NCBI GenBank assembly: GCA_003956705.1
Contig: QZCP01000013.1
Span: forward strand, 274,422-338,421
Reading direction: 5' to 3'
Length of the DNA stretch: 64,000 nt
Source of the DNA: Brevipalpus yothersi
Taxonomy: Eukaryota > Arthropoda > Arachnida > Trombidiformes > Tenuipalpidae
Each line of letters opens with the position of its first letter. Positions within the stretch are counted from its first letter, which is position 1. The notes below the pieces were generated by a model. The model saw only the letters and a list, made by a program, of their open reading frames with translations, was not told the DNA's origin and made no database searches. The position numbers and the translations under genes were made by a program. Positions 35,538 to 51,189 of the stretch are shown here, piece after piece.

Positions 35538-36384
35538 TTTCATTTTTAAACCTTTGCGGAACTTCCTTAAAACTAGGCATATTTTGTATTAATAGAGTGT
35601 CATCAAATACCCAAATGTAACTTTTTTTTCTGTACAACACAAATCAATCCACTACACAATTGAAAATTCTCTATTGCTCTCATTTAATGAGCGATTTTTT
35701 AATAATGATATTTGGAAGTTTTAGGATGATGAGGAAACAAAATCGTATACTCTGACAGAAACCCTTTGATCTCCATCTTATTTGAAAGTCACTGTTCTTC
35801 CCCTGTTTGATTTTCCTCCATCCACTCAAGAATTGTATCATCTTATCTTCTATGAGCCACAAGGCTCTAACACGAGCAATTTTAATTCCCAACCTCAAGC
35901 TTATCTCCAAAATGGACTCTGATCCGGAGTGATTTACCAATGCCGTATAAACGCCCCGTAAAAGTCTAGGATTTTCAATGAATAAATATTCATGATGCAA
36001 TCTTATCTCTGATTTTGCGTTGAATCGCCCACTTCTGACAACTTGGTTCTCGCTTTGAGAGATGTTCAAACCAAATCCTGTTGAATTGGACAACATAAAG
36101 GTTGTTCAATAAAGGAGATTCTGACATTTCTGATCAATGACTGAGGCACTAATCAGAATCCTATTCATTAGTCGGGAATCAACGATAAAGGTAGAAAATA
36201 CATAATTGAGCGGGTCTCTACTCTCAAGTAGAATCAGGTGGATCGAGAATAATGTTGACCAAAAGCTTATCGGTTACCGAAAGTAATCTTGAACAACATC
36301 AGAAACTTGGTTTTTATAATTCGGATGTGTTGATAAATATATTAATTGACTTTCTTTCACTTTCATGAGCTTCAAAAGCTCGAA
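35538..36384. other. Tail-to-tail spacer, Rab35 / DPAGT1
   Basis: No supported gene. A 138-codon minus-strand frame (36096-35680) has no recognisable family and no clear gene setting. Confidence 0.45.
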
Positions 36385-37766
36385 TCAGTAAAAATATTTG
36401 ACTACATGGTAACGGATGAAAAAAGCGAAGGCCGAGAATAGGATTTGTAATAATAGCAAAATTCGAACGAGATTTTTCTCTTTTATGGGGCCCAACCACA
36501 AAATCGTGAGATTGATTAAAGTAAAATTGGTGAATTGCGACTTTGTTTTGGAAACTTTGACTTCTTTTGAGAGTTTGAAAGTCTTCGCTACAAATATACA
36601 GAACTTTCCCAACTTGCTACTCTTCTTTGAATCATAGTCAAATGTACTATTATTCAGGCAATCAGTAGCTGAGTCATATCTGCAATAGAATAAAAAAAAT
36701 GTTCCAGGGAATCTCTTTCAGTTCATTGGTCAAGTAAGAAGATTTTGCGGAAAACATACCTTGGAAGACGATGTCTGGGGCAAGGCACAAAGTGGAATAT
36801 TTGAGGACAAGAAAAGAGAAAATTAAAAATTTGAGGTATAAAGAAGAGTAAAGTAGTTTTACTGAAGTGTCCCAAGATTCCAACCACAGCGAATGTCATA
36901 CCAGCGAAATAACAGTAGGTGTCACCGACGAAAACTTTCGCCGGATAACTGTTGAAATAAAAAAGGGCCAAAGATACGCAAATAAATGGTAAAATAAAGG
37001 TGAATGAGAAGAGATGCATTCGCCATTGAGAATCTGAAAGTTCGACGAGATCAAAGATTAGAAGGGAACAAGCAATCACCAAACTTTGTCCAACTTCAAT
37101 TCCATTTATACCAGCATATATGTTGATAGCATTTGTACAAAAAACGGCCATCATAGACATGTAAATATAATAAAATATGCCAAGATTGATGCTAAAGTGG
37201 AAAGGTTTGGGTAACATTATCCAAGTTTCATTGTAAGTGATCGCATAGACTAAGAGAAGAGGTGAAGTAGCAATTGTGGGAACCAAAAGTTTGAATAGCC
37301 ATCTTAGATTGGAAAAATCATCAACAAAACCCAAGATGATCATACACGATATAGAATATATGGCAGCCAACATTGATATGAATTGAGAACTGTTGAAAGT
37401 AGTGGCCGCTAAATTGAAGTATGGCAATTGAATCCATTTCCAGATGACAAGATAATCACCACTTATTTGAAGAAAAGGTATTGGTAGCATCAGTGACATG
37501 ACAATCAAAAAATTGACTCCTGCCAGTGATCCGACAGCTTCGGGAATAGATTTCCTCGATTTTTTACACATATCGATTCCGACAAGATTTCGAGCGATAA
37601 ATATTTGCTCTGCTCTCGGTATGGTGTACATGGTGAGAAGGAATCCAACGAACGATAGAAAACCGGTGGCCACAAAGTGGAGCCATAATTCGGGTAGACG
37701 ATAGATTCCCACACTGGTGGCCAGACAAACACATGAGCAAACTATCAGAATACAATTCGTCATCAT
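36385..37766 (-). CDS. DPAGT1: UDP-GlcNAc:dolichyl-phosphate GlcNAc-1-phosphotransferase
   Basis: ER membrane enzyme (ALG7) that starts N-glycan assembly by moving GlcNAc-1-P onto dolichyl phosphate; the tunicamycin target. Two minus-strand exons, 37766-36760 and 36679-36385, 433 residues (human 408). Multiple membrane segments. Motifs: ILGFVDDFSNLRW (acidic pair), FCTNAINIYAGINGIEVGQSL, FVGDTYCYFAGMTFAVVGILGHFSK and PCPRHRLPR (the HxR site, next to the intron). Exon 2 gives TLINLTILWLGPIKEKN and a final helix ending FFIRYHVVKYFY. The N-terminal TM1 is unusually Cys-rich. The start is one of two adjacent ATGs. Confidence 0.95.
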
Positions 37767-42585
<4,819 letters not shown>

Positions 42586-45500
42586 CTATGAATGAATACT
42601 ACCAAATGGTGGTAAAGGCATTTGGGATGGGCTGTTACAAGCCATCGTGTCTGCCATGTAGATATAATTGGCCTGAGATTGTTCAGACGTTGAATCAGGG
42701 TACAATTGTAAGTTATATCCCGTATTGATTTGCTATTGATTTGATTGGAGTAATTCGGATACATATACACGTGCAGGAATTGCAAACAATAGAGAAACAC
42801 ATATTAATTGGGACAAGATGCACACATGGAGATGATTGAACACATTACAACGGTGATGATGGAGATGGTGAGGATGAGGATGTTGATGGAGAGGGATTAT
42901 GAGCCATCGATACGTGATGTGAGGAAATGAATGTATGAATGAATGGAATGCAAAAATATGCAAAAATAAAGAGAAATAAGACAAAAAAGGAATCATTAGA
43001 GAAAAATTCAAGGAACATCATCACTTCTTCATCGCATGCTAAAAGGAGCCATTGACGGTTGATCGTCGAATAATTAGTTTGGTTAGTTGAAATGAAAATG
43101 TCACATTAGAATTAAGAAAACAAGTTGGCTCTAGACAATGAATATTGCAAATCCATAAATGATGAAAACTACGATTAAAAAAGGTTCATCAGACAATTGT
43201 CAAAAGTGGATAAGAATGATGCAGTTTTAGGATAAGATCAAAAAGCAATTGCAAGTACTTGGAGCAATCCAGTGAATCAAAGGATTGAATCACTATGCTC
43301 GATCGATTTTTATGTACATATATGGCATGATTTTGACGCGAGCTCCAAGCTTATCTTCAATGTATTGTTATGAGTGGAAAAAGACAATAAAAAACATGGA
43401 TAATCGCGTGGGCTGAGAAAACATTGATCAAATATCCTTTGATCCAATTGATATCCTTTTTTATACATCATACTAGAGATGATCTCGAGGTGCTGACACC
43501 GAGTCCATGGACAACATTACTGATCACCTCGGTAACTTCATCTGATTGAGAGACCTTCTCTATTTGCTTTCGAATACTAATTGCTCATCGATAGCAATAA
43601 AGCCCAGATTGATCCATCTAATCGAATAGTAGTGAAAGTATATGAACTCAAGAAAATTACGAAACGATAAACTCGACTATAGAACAGCAGGAGTAAGAGA
43701 AAGAAAAGAAAGAGAGAGAGAGAGACTAATGACTCTTGTTGATTCGTGAGCAATCGAAAAACAATCAGAACGATGTTCTACTTTCATTCATGGGTAAATA
43801 TATGTCGATGAAGGCGAAAGTGAGAGCCGGGTTTGAGAAAGCGGAGGAAGATGAATGGCTGGATGGAAAAGGGTTGATGTTGAACACCTACGAAGGTGTG
43901 CCGTTAACTTTCACTTTTGCTGCTTAGTGGGCCAATGAGAGTCCACCGACACGATATGACACGCGTTCCGGTAACCATGATATGCCCACAGAATGCTGAA
44001 TTGCTTGTTCATTCGCTCGTATAGCTCCAATTACTTTCCTCCCTCTCTCATTCAACTACTAATTCTATTATCAACCATTCACCATGCACACGCACACACT
44101 CAAAATATAGGGCAAGGTTTTACCATACACTTGAATGTCTTGAGCGCAGAAATGAATTAATGCCAATCGAGTTAAGCTTGCGACAAAAGAATGCCTTTGT
44201 TTGCACCAATGCACCCTACCAGCATTTTATAATCACAAGGAATTCGGCATGAACATGATGCTTTTTGTCTAATGTCTTTCTTACATGTTCCCTATCCAAA
44301 TAAACCTTGTAAAACTGAGCATTGGATTACCTTTTGCTCATAAAACACACAAATGATACTCTGAAGGTTCCAGTCTCAGTTTTCAGTCTCCTCAGTTTTG
44401 TTACTTCTACTACTACTCCTTCTCACAAGATGGTCTTTCTATAAGTATATTATTGTCTTAGAGTGAGAAAATTTTCCTCTCAATCAAGTATTGAGCAAGA
44501 GAAGCGGATGAAAAAGCAGCATTAAGAGTGGATAAAAATATATAGGCGAAGAAGGCTGCCATTAAGCATTATATTAATAACAGACTGTGATTATTCATCC
44601 AAGAGTAGGATGTTTGTTATGTTAATAATGTACATCTTCTTCATCACTACATTAACAAGATCGAAAAGAATAATTTGAGTTGAAGAAGAGGCAGAGAGCA
44701 TATGGCCAAGGATCAGTGCAAACTTATGAGTCGAGCAGAATGTGTTTAAGCCCATCAGATACATGATGATTCGAAGAATATAGCCACAAGGTGTATGCAA
44801 TAGTGATACAGATGGACAATGTTCCCAGAACTAAGCCCTCATGGAGCCTCAAAAGCTATCTTTTCCTCTGAGCAAAGCAAATGATCATCAAACAGATTCA
44901 ATGAAGCAACATGCTAACAAGTGTGCTCACAACCTGGCATACTAAAGGTGCTACATAGGGCCTTAAACAACGAATTTTTCCATGGTTTTGACATAGAAAT
45001 TAATTTCTTGACCAAAAGGATGGACAGAGCAAGACAATGAGTGGTTCAATAATTCGAAAAGTAGACAAATAGGCACGAATAGAACAGATTTGAGGATTCA
45101 ATGGTGGCCTCAGATGAGGCCAAGAGAAGATGGGGGAGGGGTGGAGGGTTGGAGGGTTTGAGGGTTTGAGAGAGAGAAGAAGGAACACAGAATTTGGATG
45201 ATGAGAGAGGGCCAAGAGAGCTAAACTAACCTGTTTTCTCGAGCATATCTTTTTTTTCTGAACTCGAGAGATGGACTCAAATGAAAAGTCTACTTTTCAG
45301 ATCTGATGGTAATATATCTCTCTTCAACAAGTGACAAATGGAGCGAGCTATGAATGAAGATGGGGATGAAGGAGAAGGAGAAGAAGAAGAGGAAGGATCC
45401 CCAAGCTCATTGATACGGCTAGTCCGTTCATTTAATTGGATTGAATTTTGATGGAAAGTTGGTGAAAATTATAGCCATGTCACTGGGCAAGATTTTGTCT

Positions 45501-46011
45501 TTCGATAGCAGGTATATGTATACGTATAAATTTATCATATCTGTTCTGATCGCACTTGCTTGTAACAGAAAACGCCAACTCAATCGCCGTCTCAACACCT
45601 ACGTTTGGTTCCGATTTTCTTCTCTCTCTCTCTTTCTCTTTCTCTTTCTCTCTCTTCGTTTAAGATCGGGTTTTGAGCCCACTATCGATTCGAGCCAACG
45701 GAATGGTTGTGCGTCCCACATCCGATTGAATGATGGGACAAGAAAGAGCAAGGAAAGAGAAAGTGAGTGAATAAAGATGAGGAGAGCGAGAGTGTGTTGA
45801 TGTGTTTGCAGAGAAATGAGTTGAAGGAGGCTAAAAAAGCGAAAAATTCATGAATGAAACATCGTAAAAGTGAGTTGAGAAAAGAAAAATAGGGGAGTAA
45901 AGAGGGAGAAAGAGGGAGAAAGAGAAATGCTTACTTTTTCCCTTCTTTTTAACCGCTCGTGAGACAAGGTAATCCGTAAAAAAGTTGATTTTTCATGAGT
46001 TGAAAAAGAAG

Positions 46012-46065
<54 letters not shown>

Positions 46066-46459
46066 ATAAGATGAATGAAGCTCACTTACTGAGCATATGG
46101 AAAACAAAAATAGCTCCACAGGTGATTTAATCAACAAATCACGACCTAGTAAGTGTCTCATACCCTAATTTACATGATAATCGTTGAGCGAGTGTGAAAA
46201 AATGACGAAAAAAATCGAACCCTAATGAAATATGGGCAAAAATCGAATTTGCTGGTCATCAGAGCAGGTAATGAGGATTCACCATCAATTGGCTGGCAAA
46301 AATACACATTACACAAACAAACAAATAGGAGCAGAATCGCCTTTCTCATTGAAAAAGAGAGAAACAGAAAACTTGTTGATGTCAATTCTATTGCGGATCA
46401 AGATTTGTGGGCTTAAACTATTTCCGACTCAAGTCTGGGCGTTGTTGCTTGATAGTATT

Positions 46460-46529
<70 letters not shown>

Positions 46530-48292
46530 AAAAAAAGCTAGACATAATCAAAGGACAACCACAACTGTAAGACTGTAGGACTCTTATCGATTCTGGTCGA
46601 AATTAAAGAGACCACATGATTGATTGAGGCAAAAATTACTGATGAGCTTTCACGAGCCCTACACTCATTAAGGATTAGGGGAGGAGGATGTGTGTAACAG
46701 ATGAAGATTTGGATAAACTGTTCGTTCATCCTGTTTTGAGTGTATTATTTCATGGCGGATATTATCAATATCCTATTCAAATCAATAGGTAGATAAAACT
46801 TTTGATGATCAAATCAATTGATATGAGTATTTTTTTTACAAAGCTAACAAATGATAGATAGTCTATGATAAATCTGTGTGAATTTTATTCTCACTCTGAC
46901 TTCATAATTATAATATATATGATGCTGAAAAGCTGTTTCGAAGATCTCAGTCCAGATTCTTTGTCTCATCAGATGATGAAAACTATTTCACATTGTCGAG
47001 AGCCATAAGAAGTTATAGAGGAGGAGGAGAAGGAAGTAGCACCGTTAGAGATGTTTTTTGTTTCAGTGTATTAGATCATAGCCAGAGAGAAGAGGAGAGG
47101 TTGAGGAGAGAAAAGAGAAGATGGAAGAGAAAGGAGAAAATATTTCAAGTTAGAAGGTACCCAACACCAAATTAGCTGCATAACCCAAGGAATAGGTACG
47201 AAAAAAAATCGCGGCTCATGTGTCCACGTTGATAATCATGCAGAAAGATTTTTTCTTCTTCTCTTACCTTCTCAGAGGAATCCTCATTTAAACTATAACT
47301 TAGTTCTGTTTCCTCATATCCAGCGGCTGACATTCGAGGCTCAAAATTACTTGCCGGTGGTTCTGGTGAAAATAGACATGTTCGAATCAAAGCTTTACCA
47401 GCTTCACTGGTTATCATTGGCTTCAATTTTCGTGTGGCGAATGTGTACACATGTCCAGTCTCACTAGCCACTAATAACATCACTTGAGTACCAGTGAGAG
47501 TGGATAATTCATAGGCCTAGAAAAAAGGGAGAAAAAACAATAAAAATACAGCAATAAATTAATACAATAACCAATCAAGTGGTCCTTGTGGAAAGATAAG
47601 AGAGAAATTTGAATGATGCCAATAGACAAATATTCAGGGAAGAGAGAGAGAGATTTTCGAACACATGACACTGATGATAATTCGTGAGGCACTATCGATA
47701 GATGATGATGACCAAAAGGTAGAGAGAGAATAACTGTCCAAATGATTTCTATTGGAAAAAATTTATAAATCCACATAATTCATGGACTGTCACTTGGAAT
47801 AACGTATGAATAATTTTCATTGAACATGATAGTTGTTTTGTGTGTGTCCATTCAATTATTTGTCCAAGATAAAATATTCATTTGAACATTTTTCTTTGGC
47901 GGGCAAGCATCGATATGGATGGATCATAGAAAGTGAAAGGATTAATGATTCATGGAAGATGAATCGAAAAATTATCAGAAAAATAATTGAATTAATTTTT
48001 CACATACCTTCTTCATGATACCCGATTTTCTTTTGCTGAATGTGGTGTATCTTCTCAATTTATTATCAATGAATTCCATCTTAATCTTAACACGTCCTTT
48101 GGTCTTTTTACCGTTTGCTTGCAATTTTTTGCTCAATGGTTCACCATTCTGATTGACACCATTCTCATCCACACTAACATATTCATTCAATTTTCTTTTG
48201 GTCCCACCGTTGGACAGTGTTTGTCCAAGATCAGAATCATCAGTCAGATAGCAGCTAGGATCGTAACTGGTTGTATAATTGTCCATCATCAT
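42586..48292 (-). CDS. SRF: Serum response factor (MADS-box), 3' end uncertain
   Basis: DNA-binding MADS-box factor for CArG boxes in cytoskeletal and muscle genes. Exon 1 (48292-48008, 95 residues) starts MMMDNYTTSYD and ends in the MADS domain (GRVKIKMEFIDNKLRRYTTF, SKRKSGIMKK). Exon 2 (47516-47268, 83 residues) continues AYELSTLTGTQVMLLVASET, GHVYTFATRKLKPMI and the SAM-domain tail MSAAGYEETELSY. Both are firm. After the donor at 47267 no activation-domain exon is recognised. A candidate last exon at 42672-42586, with acceptor CTCAG and matching phase 0, adds 28 residues (ANYIYMADTMACNSPSQMPL then a stop) for 206 in total, far shorter than human SRF (508). I put that exon at about 35%. Confidence 0.75.
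46017..46063. repeat. (GA)n microsatellite
   Basis: About 23 GA units in the proposed SRF intron. Confidence 0.97.
46463..46527. repeat. (CT)n microsatellite
   Basis: About 32 CT units, 400 bases from a GA tract of opposite strand composition. The two could pair as a large imperfect inverted repeat. Confidence 0.97.
47517..48007. other. SRF intron 1
   Basis: 491 bases between the MADS exons. Begins GTATGTG and ends TTTTTTCTAG on the minus strand. No other feature. Confidence 0.85.
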
Positions 48293-48805
48293 GATACTAC
48301 TAGACAATTCGAACTTGGAAAATTTTGGCGAAAAAAAAACGAATTCGTCAACCAAAAGAAATCAAATCAACCACCAAAAGAGAGAGGCACACTAATAGAC
48401 GGTCACTCTCACCCACAATCACACCAAAGGCAGATAAAATTTTATGTCTAACTTGAAATCAGGACCACATTAAAATCAACACACTCAACTATTGTGATGA
48501 AAAACGATGTCTTACGAACGGATGGACAAAATGAACTGAGAGTAAAGTGATTCCAACTAAACACGATCGACTTGAGGCAAGACTTAACATCTCTCTCTCA
48601 ACGCCTCAGAAGCAGAAGCTTTTCTGCTCAACTTTTGCGCAATTCAAACCAGCAACATTGCTGCCACTCTCTACACGTGAGTTGATCACTTTTTCTCAAC
48701 ACCAACATCAACGATTGTTTTGATTGTGGTTAATTGTCGATTGATTGATTGAATTGGAGAGGGAAAAAGGTTCATCCGATTCTTTGGTGGAAAATAGAGT
48801 AGCTG
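48293..48805. promoter_or_regulatory. Putative bidirectional promoter, SRF / small membrane protein
   Basis: 513 bases between divergent start codons. Contains the SRF 5' UTR and promoter. No TATA box or CArG box found by eye. Confidence 0.35.
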
Positions 48806-49116
48806 ATGAAGAACGTACCTCTGATCAGAGGAGATCCAGTAGCAAGAAAAGTGTTCACAGCATGGTGAGTGAGAAGGTGCTTTTCTTTTTCTCTTTATTT
48901 CTTATTGCTTGATATGTTATGAAAGATGTTGTGTTTCAGTTTGATGGATTGTTTTGTTACTCTCTTTTTTTCTGTAGGCCCATAATTATTGTCATTGGAT
49001 TCACTGGATATTTTTATAACCGTTCCAAGACCAGAGAGAAGCGTAATAAAGTAATTGAAAAATACGAAAAAGAGAGAGCACTTCGAAAACAGCAGCGAGA
49101 ATCTGAGAGACCCTGA
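48806..49116 (+). CDS. Small single-pass membrane protein, 65 aa
   Basis: Two exons, 48806-48864 and 48978-49116, joined in phase at a GTGAGT donor and a CTGTAG acceptor. The protein starts MKNVPLIRGDPVARKVFTAW, has one hydrophobic segment (PIIIVIGFTGYFY, ~21-33) and a long charged tail (REKRNKVIEKYEKERALRKQ). This layout is like small mitochondrial-inner-membrane or ER proteins, but I do not recognise a family. The stop is followed at once by a GTAACT donor-like site, and the Tim10 start is 85 bases on, so both may sit on one transcript. Confidence 0.7.
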
Positions 49117-49201
49117 TTGAGGTAACTTTCTTCGATTGGCTACAGGGAAATGTATTTTCTTATCGATTGCTTTTGTCTTTTAAAATTTTATAGTTTCAAA
49201 A

Positions 49202-49519
49202 ATGACGACTGAAAACGTTGGCTCAATGAATTCAACACTTGCCCACCTTGATCCTGCCCTAGCACAATATGCTGAGGGTATGGAAATTAGTATCATCACC
49301 GATATGTTTCAAAGAATGACTTCTTCTTGTATGAAAAAATGTATTTCACCTAAATATCGTGAACCAGATCTCACCAAAGGTGAATCAGTTTGTCTAGATC
49401 GATGTGTGGCCAAATTTGTTGATGTCCACAGTCGTATTGGTAAAAAAGTGGCCGATTATACCTTACAAGAGCAAGAAGCTCTCAAGTCTTCAGCTCCATC
49501 GAATCCAAGTTCAAGCTAA
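49202..49519 (+). CDS. Tim10: Mitochondrial intermembrane chaperone Tim10
   Basis: Small Tim protein that, with Tim9, guides hydrophobic precursors across the intermembrane space. One exon, 105 residues. Twin CX3C motifs: Cys43/Cys47 and Cys64/Cys68. DMFQRMTSSCMKKC, LTKGESVCLDRCVAKF and DVHSRIGKK are family hallmarks. The N-terminus is ~12 residues longer than human (90), and the Ser-rich tail is extended. An acceptor-like TTTTATAG ends 6 bases before the ATG. Confidence 0.95.
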   Translation: MTTENVGSMNSTLAHLDPALAQYAEGMEISIITDMFQRMTSSCMKKCISPKYREPDLTKGESVCLDRCVAKFVDVHSRIGKKVADYTLQEQEALKSSAPSNPSSS

Positions 49520-49943
49520 GGATAGAGTTCTAGTTCATTGCAGACAACTTTTTCTTCCTCCATGAAAATTTATAAGCTTTAGTGTATTTGTATTTCTCAT
49601 AATTTGTTAGTAAAACAATTAATTATGAGTCACATTCAAAATGATTCTGAAAGGCACCATTAGTTCGCCATGGAGCGAGCCATCTAAATCGTTCTCCATC
49701 TCGGAGTAAGTCGCGAAATGTTCAAATCGAATATATATATATCATTGTATTGGCAGTGTGTTAACTCGAATTTGTGCAACAAAGTATTTCTTCCAATTTC
49801 AAATGTATAGACTAGATATGTCTATGGAAATGAGGTTCATTTATTTACCCAATAAGGATTCAGTCATTCAAAGAATGCTGACAAGAATATATGGAAATAT
49901 TTTCTTTTTTCATGTTTCGTTAAAGATGAGAGATAAACTATTT
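49520..49943. other. Tail-to-tail spacer, Tim10 / RING1
   Basis: Short A/T-rich spacer with an (AT)n run near 49730-49741. TTTATT at 49840-49845 fits a minus-strand poly(A) signal for the RING1 gene. Confidence 0.5.
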
Positions 49944-50708
49944 CTATTTTTCCATTTTGTATGCATAAAACAAGATGAGCGGATCATAGGGCTTATTCCT
50001 TTTTCGCATATCCTCACAAATCTGCTCCAAAGTTTTATTACCCTCCAAGGGCTTATACTCTCCAGGACCTGCTTGCTCGTAGATATCAAACAGCAAAGGT
50101 TCTCCCATATCTTTGAGATTTTTGTTGTTACCAGGGTCAACAGAGTGTCTAATGGTCAAATATTTGGTTAAATGATCTACAGTTGCATTTGGAGTTGTTT
50201 TCAAGTATCGGAATCGTCCAGATTTCTGATTATCTTCGCTGGTCACCGATCTTAATTCAAGCTCAATTTCGGGCAGGTCTTGTGTTTCGGCCGGTTGCGA
50301 TAATTGTTGAGGAATAGGAAAAGCTCTTTCAGCTCTAAAATTGAGTGACATCATATGTGCTTCATATGATTCTCGATTTGGATATATTTTGGTTATAAGT
50401 TGATCAAAATTTGGATCCGGTCGAAGTGATCGCTTTGAAACCAGCTTCTTTCGGCAAGTAGGACACTCTTTGTTACCACTTCGTAATGCTGTATTAATAC
50501 ATTCATAGCAGAACCTGTGTAAACACTCTTTGGTAGTCATAGTGTTCTTCAATAAATCCAAACATATTGGACATGTTAATTCACTATTAATTGATCGTGG
50601 ACTGACAGCAATCTCGGTACTGTCCGTGATCAACTCTTGTGGAGTTCTGTTCAGCTCATACAAGCTTAATTCCCATGGATTTGCGTTTACTGCGTGATCG
50701 GCAACCAT
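49944..50708 (-). CDS. Sce: E3 ubiquitin ligase RING1/RING2 (Sce), Polycomb PRC1
   Basis: Catalytic subunit of PRC1 that monoubiquitinates histone H2A. One exon, 254 residues, short compared with human RING2 (336) because the linker is reduced. The C3HC4 RING uses Cys46, 49, 62, His64, Cys67, 70, 82, 85 (CPICLDLLKNTMTTKECLHR, FCYECI, CPTCRKKLVSKRSLRPD). The preceding WELSLYELNRTPQE is the conserved N-terminal arm. The RAWUL domain (FRYLKTTPNATVDHLTKYL to DPLILFYAY) fills ~150-252. The first ATG is used. The gene is divergent from the NO66 gene. Confidence 0.95.
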   Translation of the reverse strand: MVADHAVNANPWELSLYELNRTPQELITDSTEIAVSPRSINSELTCPICLDLLKNTMTTKECLHRFCYECINTALRSGNKECPTCRKKLVSKRSLRPDPNFDQLITKIYPNRESYEAHMMSLNFRAERAFPIPQQLSQPAETQDLPEIELELRSVTSEDNQKSGRFRYLKTTPNATVDHLTKYLTIRHSVDPGNNKNLKDMGEPLLFDIYEQAGPGEYKPLEGNKTLEQICEDMRKRNKPYDPLILFYAYKMEK

Positions 50709-51189
50709 TGTTCACTTGTCACCACACGTTACCACACTCACACATCTACATCCACAATATGATACCAATTAAATCACATCAATTCACCTCCACAGTGTAA
50801 AAAGACAACATCAAGTGTTTAGTCAAACATTGATTGAAACTAATTGAATTCAGTTATTTTGACTAGTTCAACTTATGGCCACCAGGTGAAGGAAGCTTTT
50901 TTTGGTCTCCTGTGAAGTTGGCTTCACTGGTGGACAAGGCACATGTTGAGGCCGGCTTGAAGCGCGATTCTTTTTGTTTGTGGATTGGTTTTAGTTTAAT
51001 TTGTTAATCAAATAATTTAAATTTGATTTTAAGAGAGGTAAAAAGACTTTATAAATTAACTCTGTCGATTGGACAAGTGAGAATTGTTTTGCTTCAGTGT
51101 GTCCGTCTATCTCAACTTTTTTTGATTGTTGCGATAGTTTTGTTGTTGTTGTGGAAAGTTGTTGGTGTGTACGTTTTGGGTTTGAAATT
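50709..51189. promoter_or_regulatory. Putative bidirectional promoter, RING1 / NO66
   Basis: 481 bases between divergent start codons, A/T-rich, with no TATA box seen. It should contain both 5' UTRs. Confidence 0.35.

Larger units (their letters stand above)
42673..47267. other. Proposed long SRF intron
   Basis: About 4.6 kb with no confident exon. Holds two long dinucleotide repeats (46017-46063, 46463-46527), GA-rich patches and an A/T-rich remainder. Further SRF exons could hide here because activation-domain sequence is poorly conserved. Confidence 0.4.

Noticed and set aside
35680..36096. 138-codon minus-strand frame between Rab35 and DPAGT1
   Set aside because: No recognisable family, no paired splice sites and no promoter setting. 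A frame of this length can occur by chance.
43736..43927. 63-codon plus-strand frame with a gene-like composition
   Set aside because: No ATG-start homologue or splice context recognised. The adjacent GA repeat and isolation argue against it.
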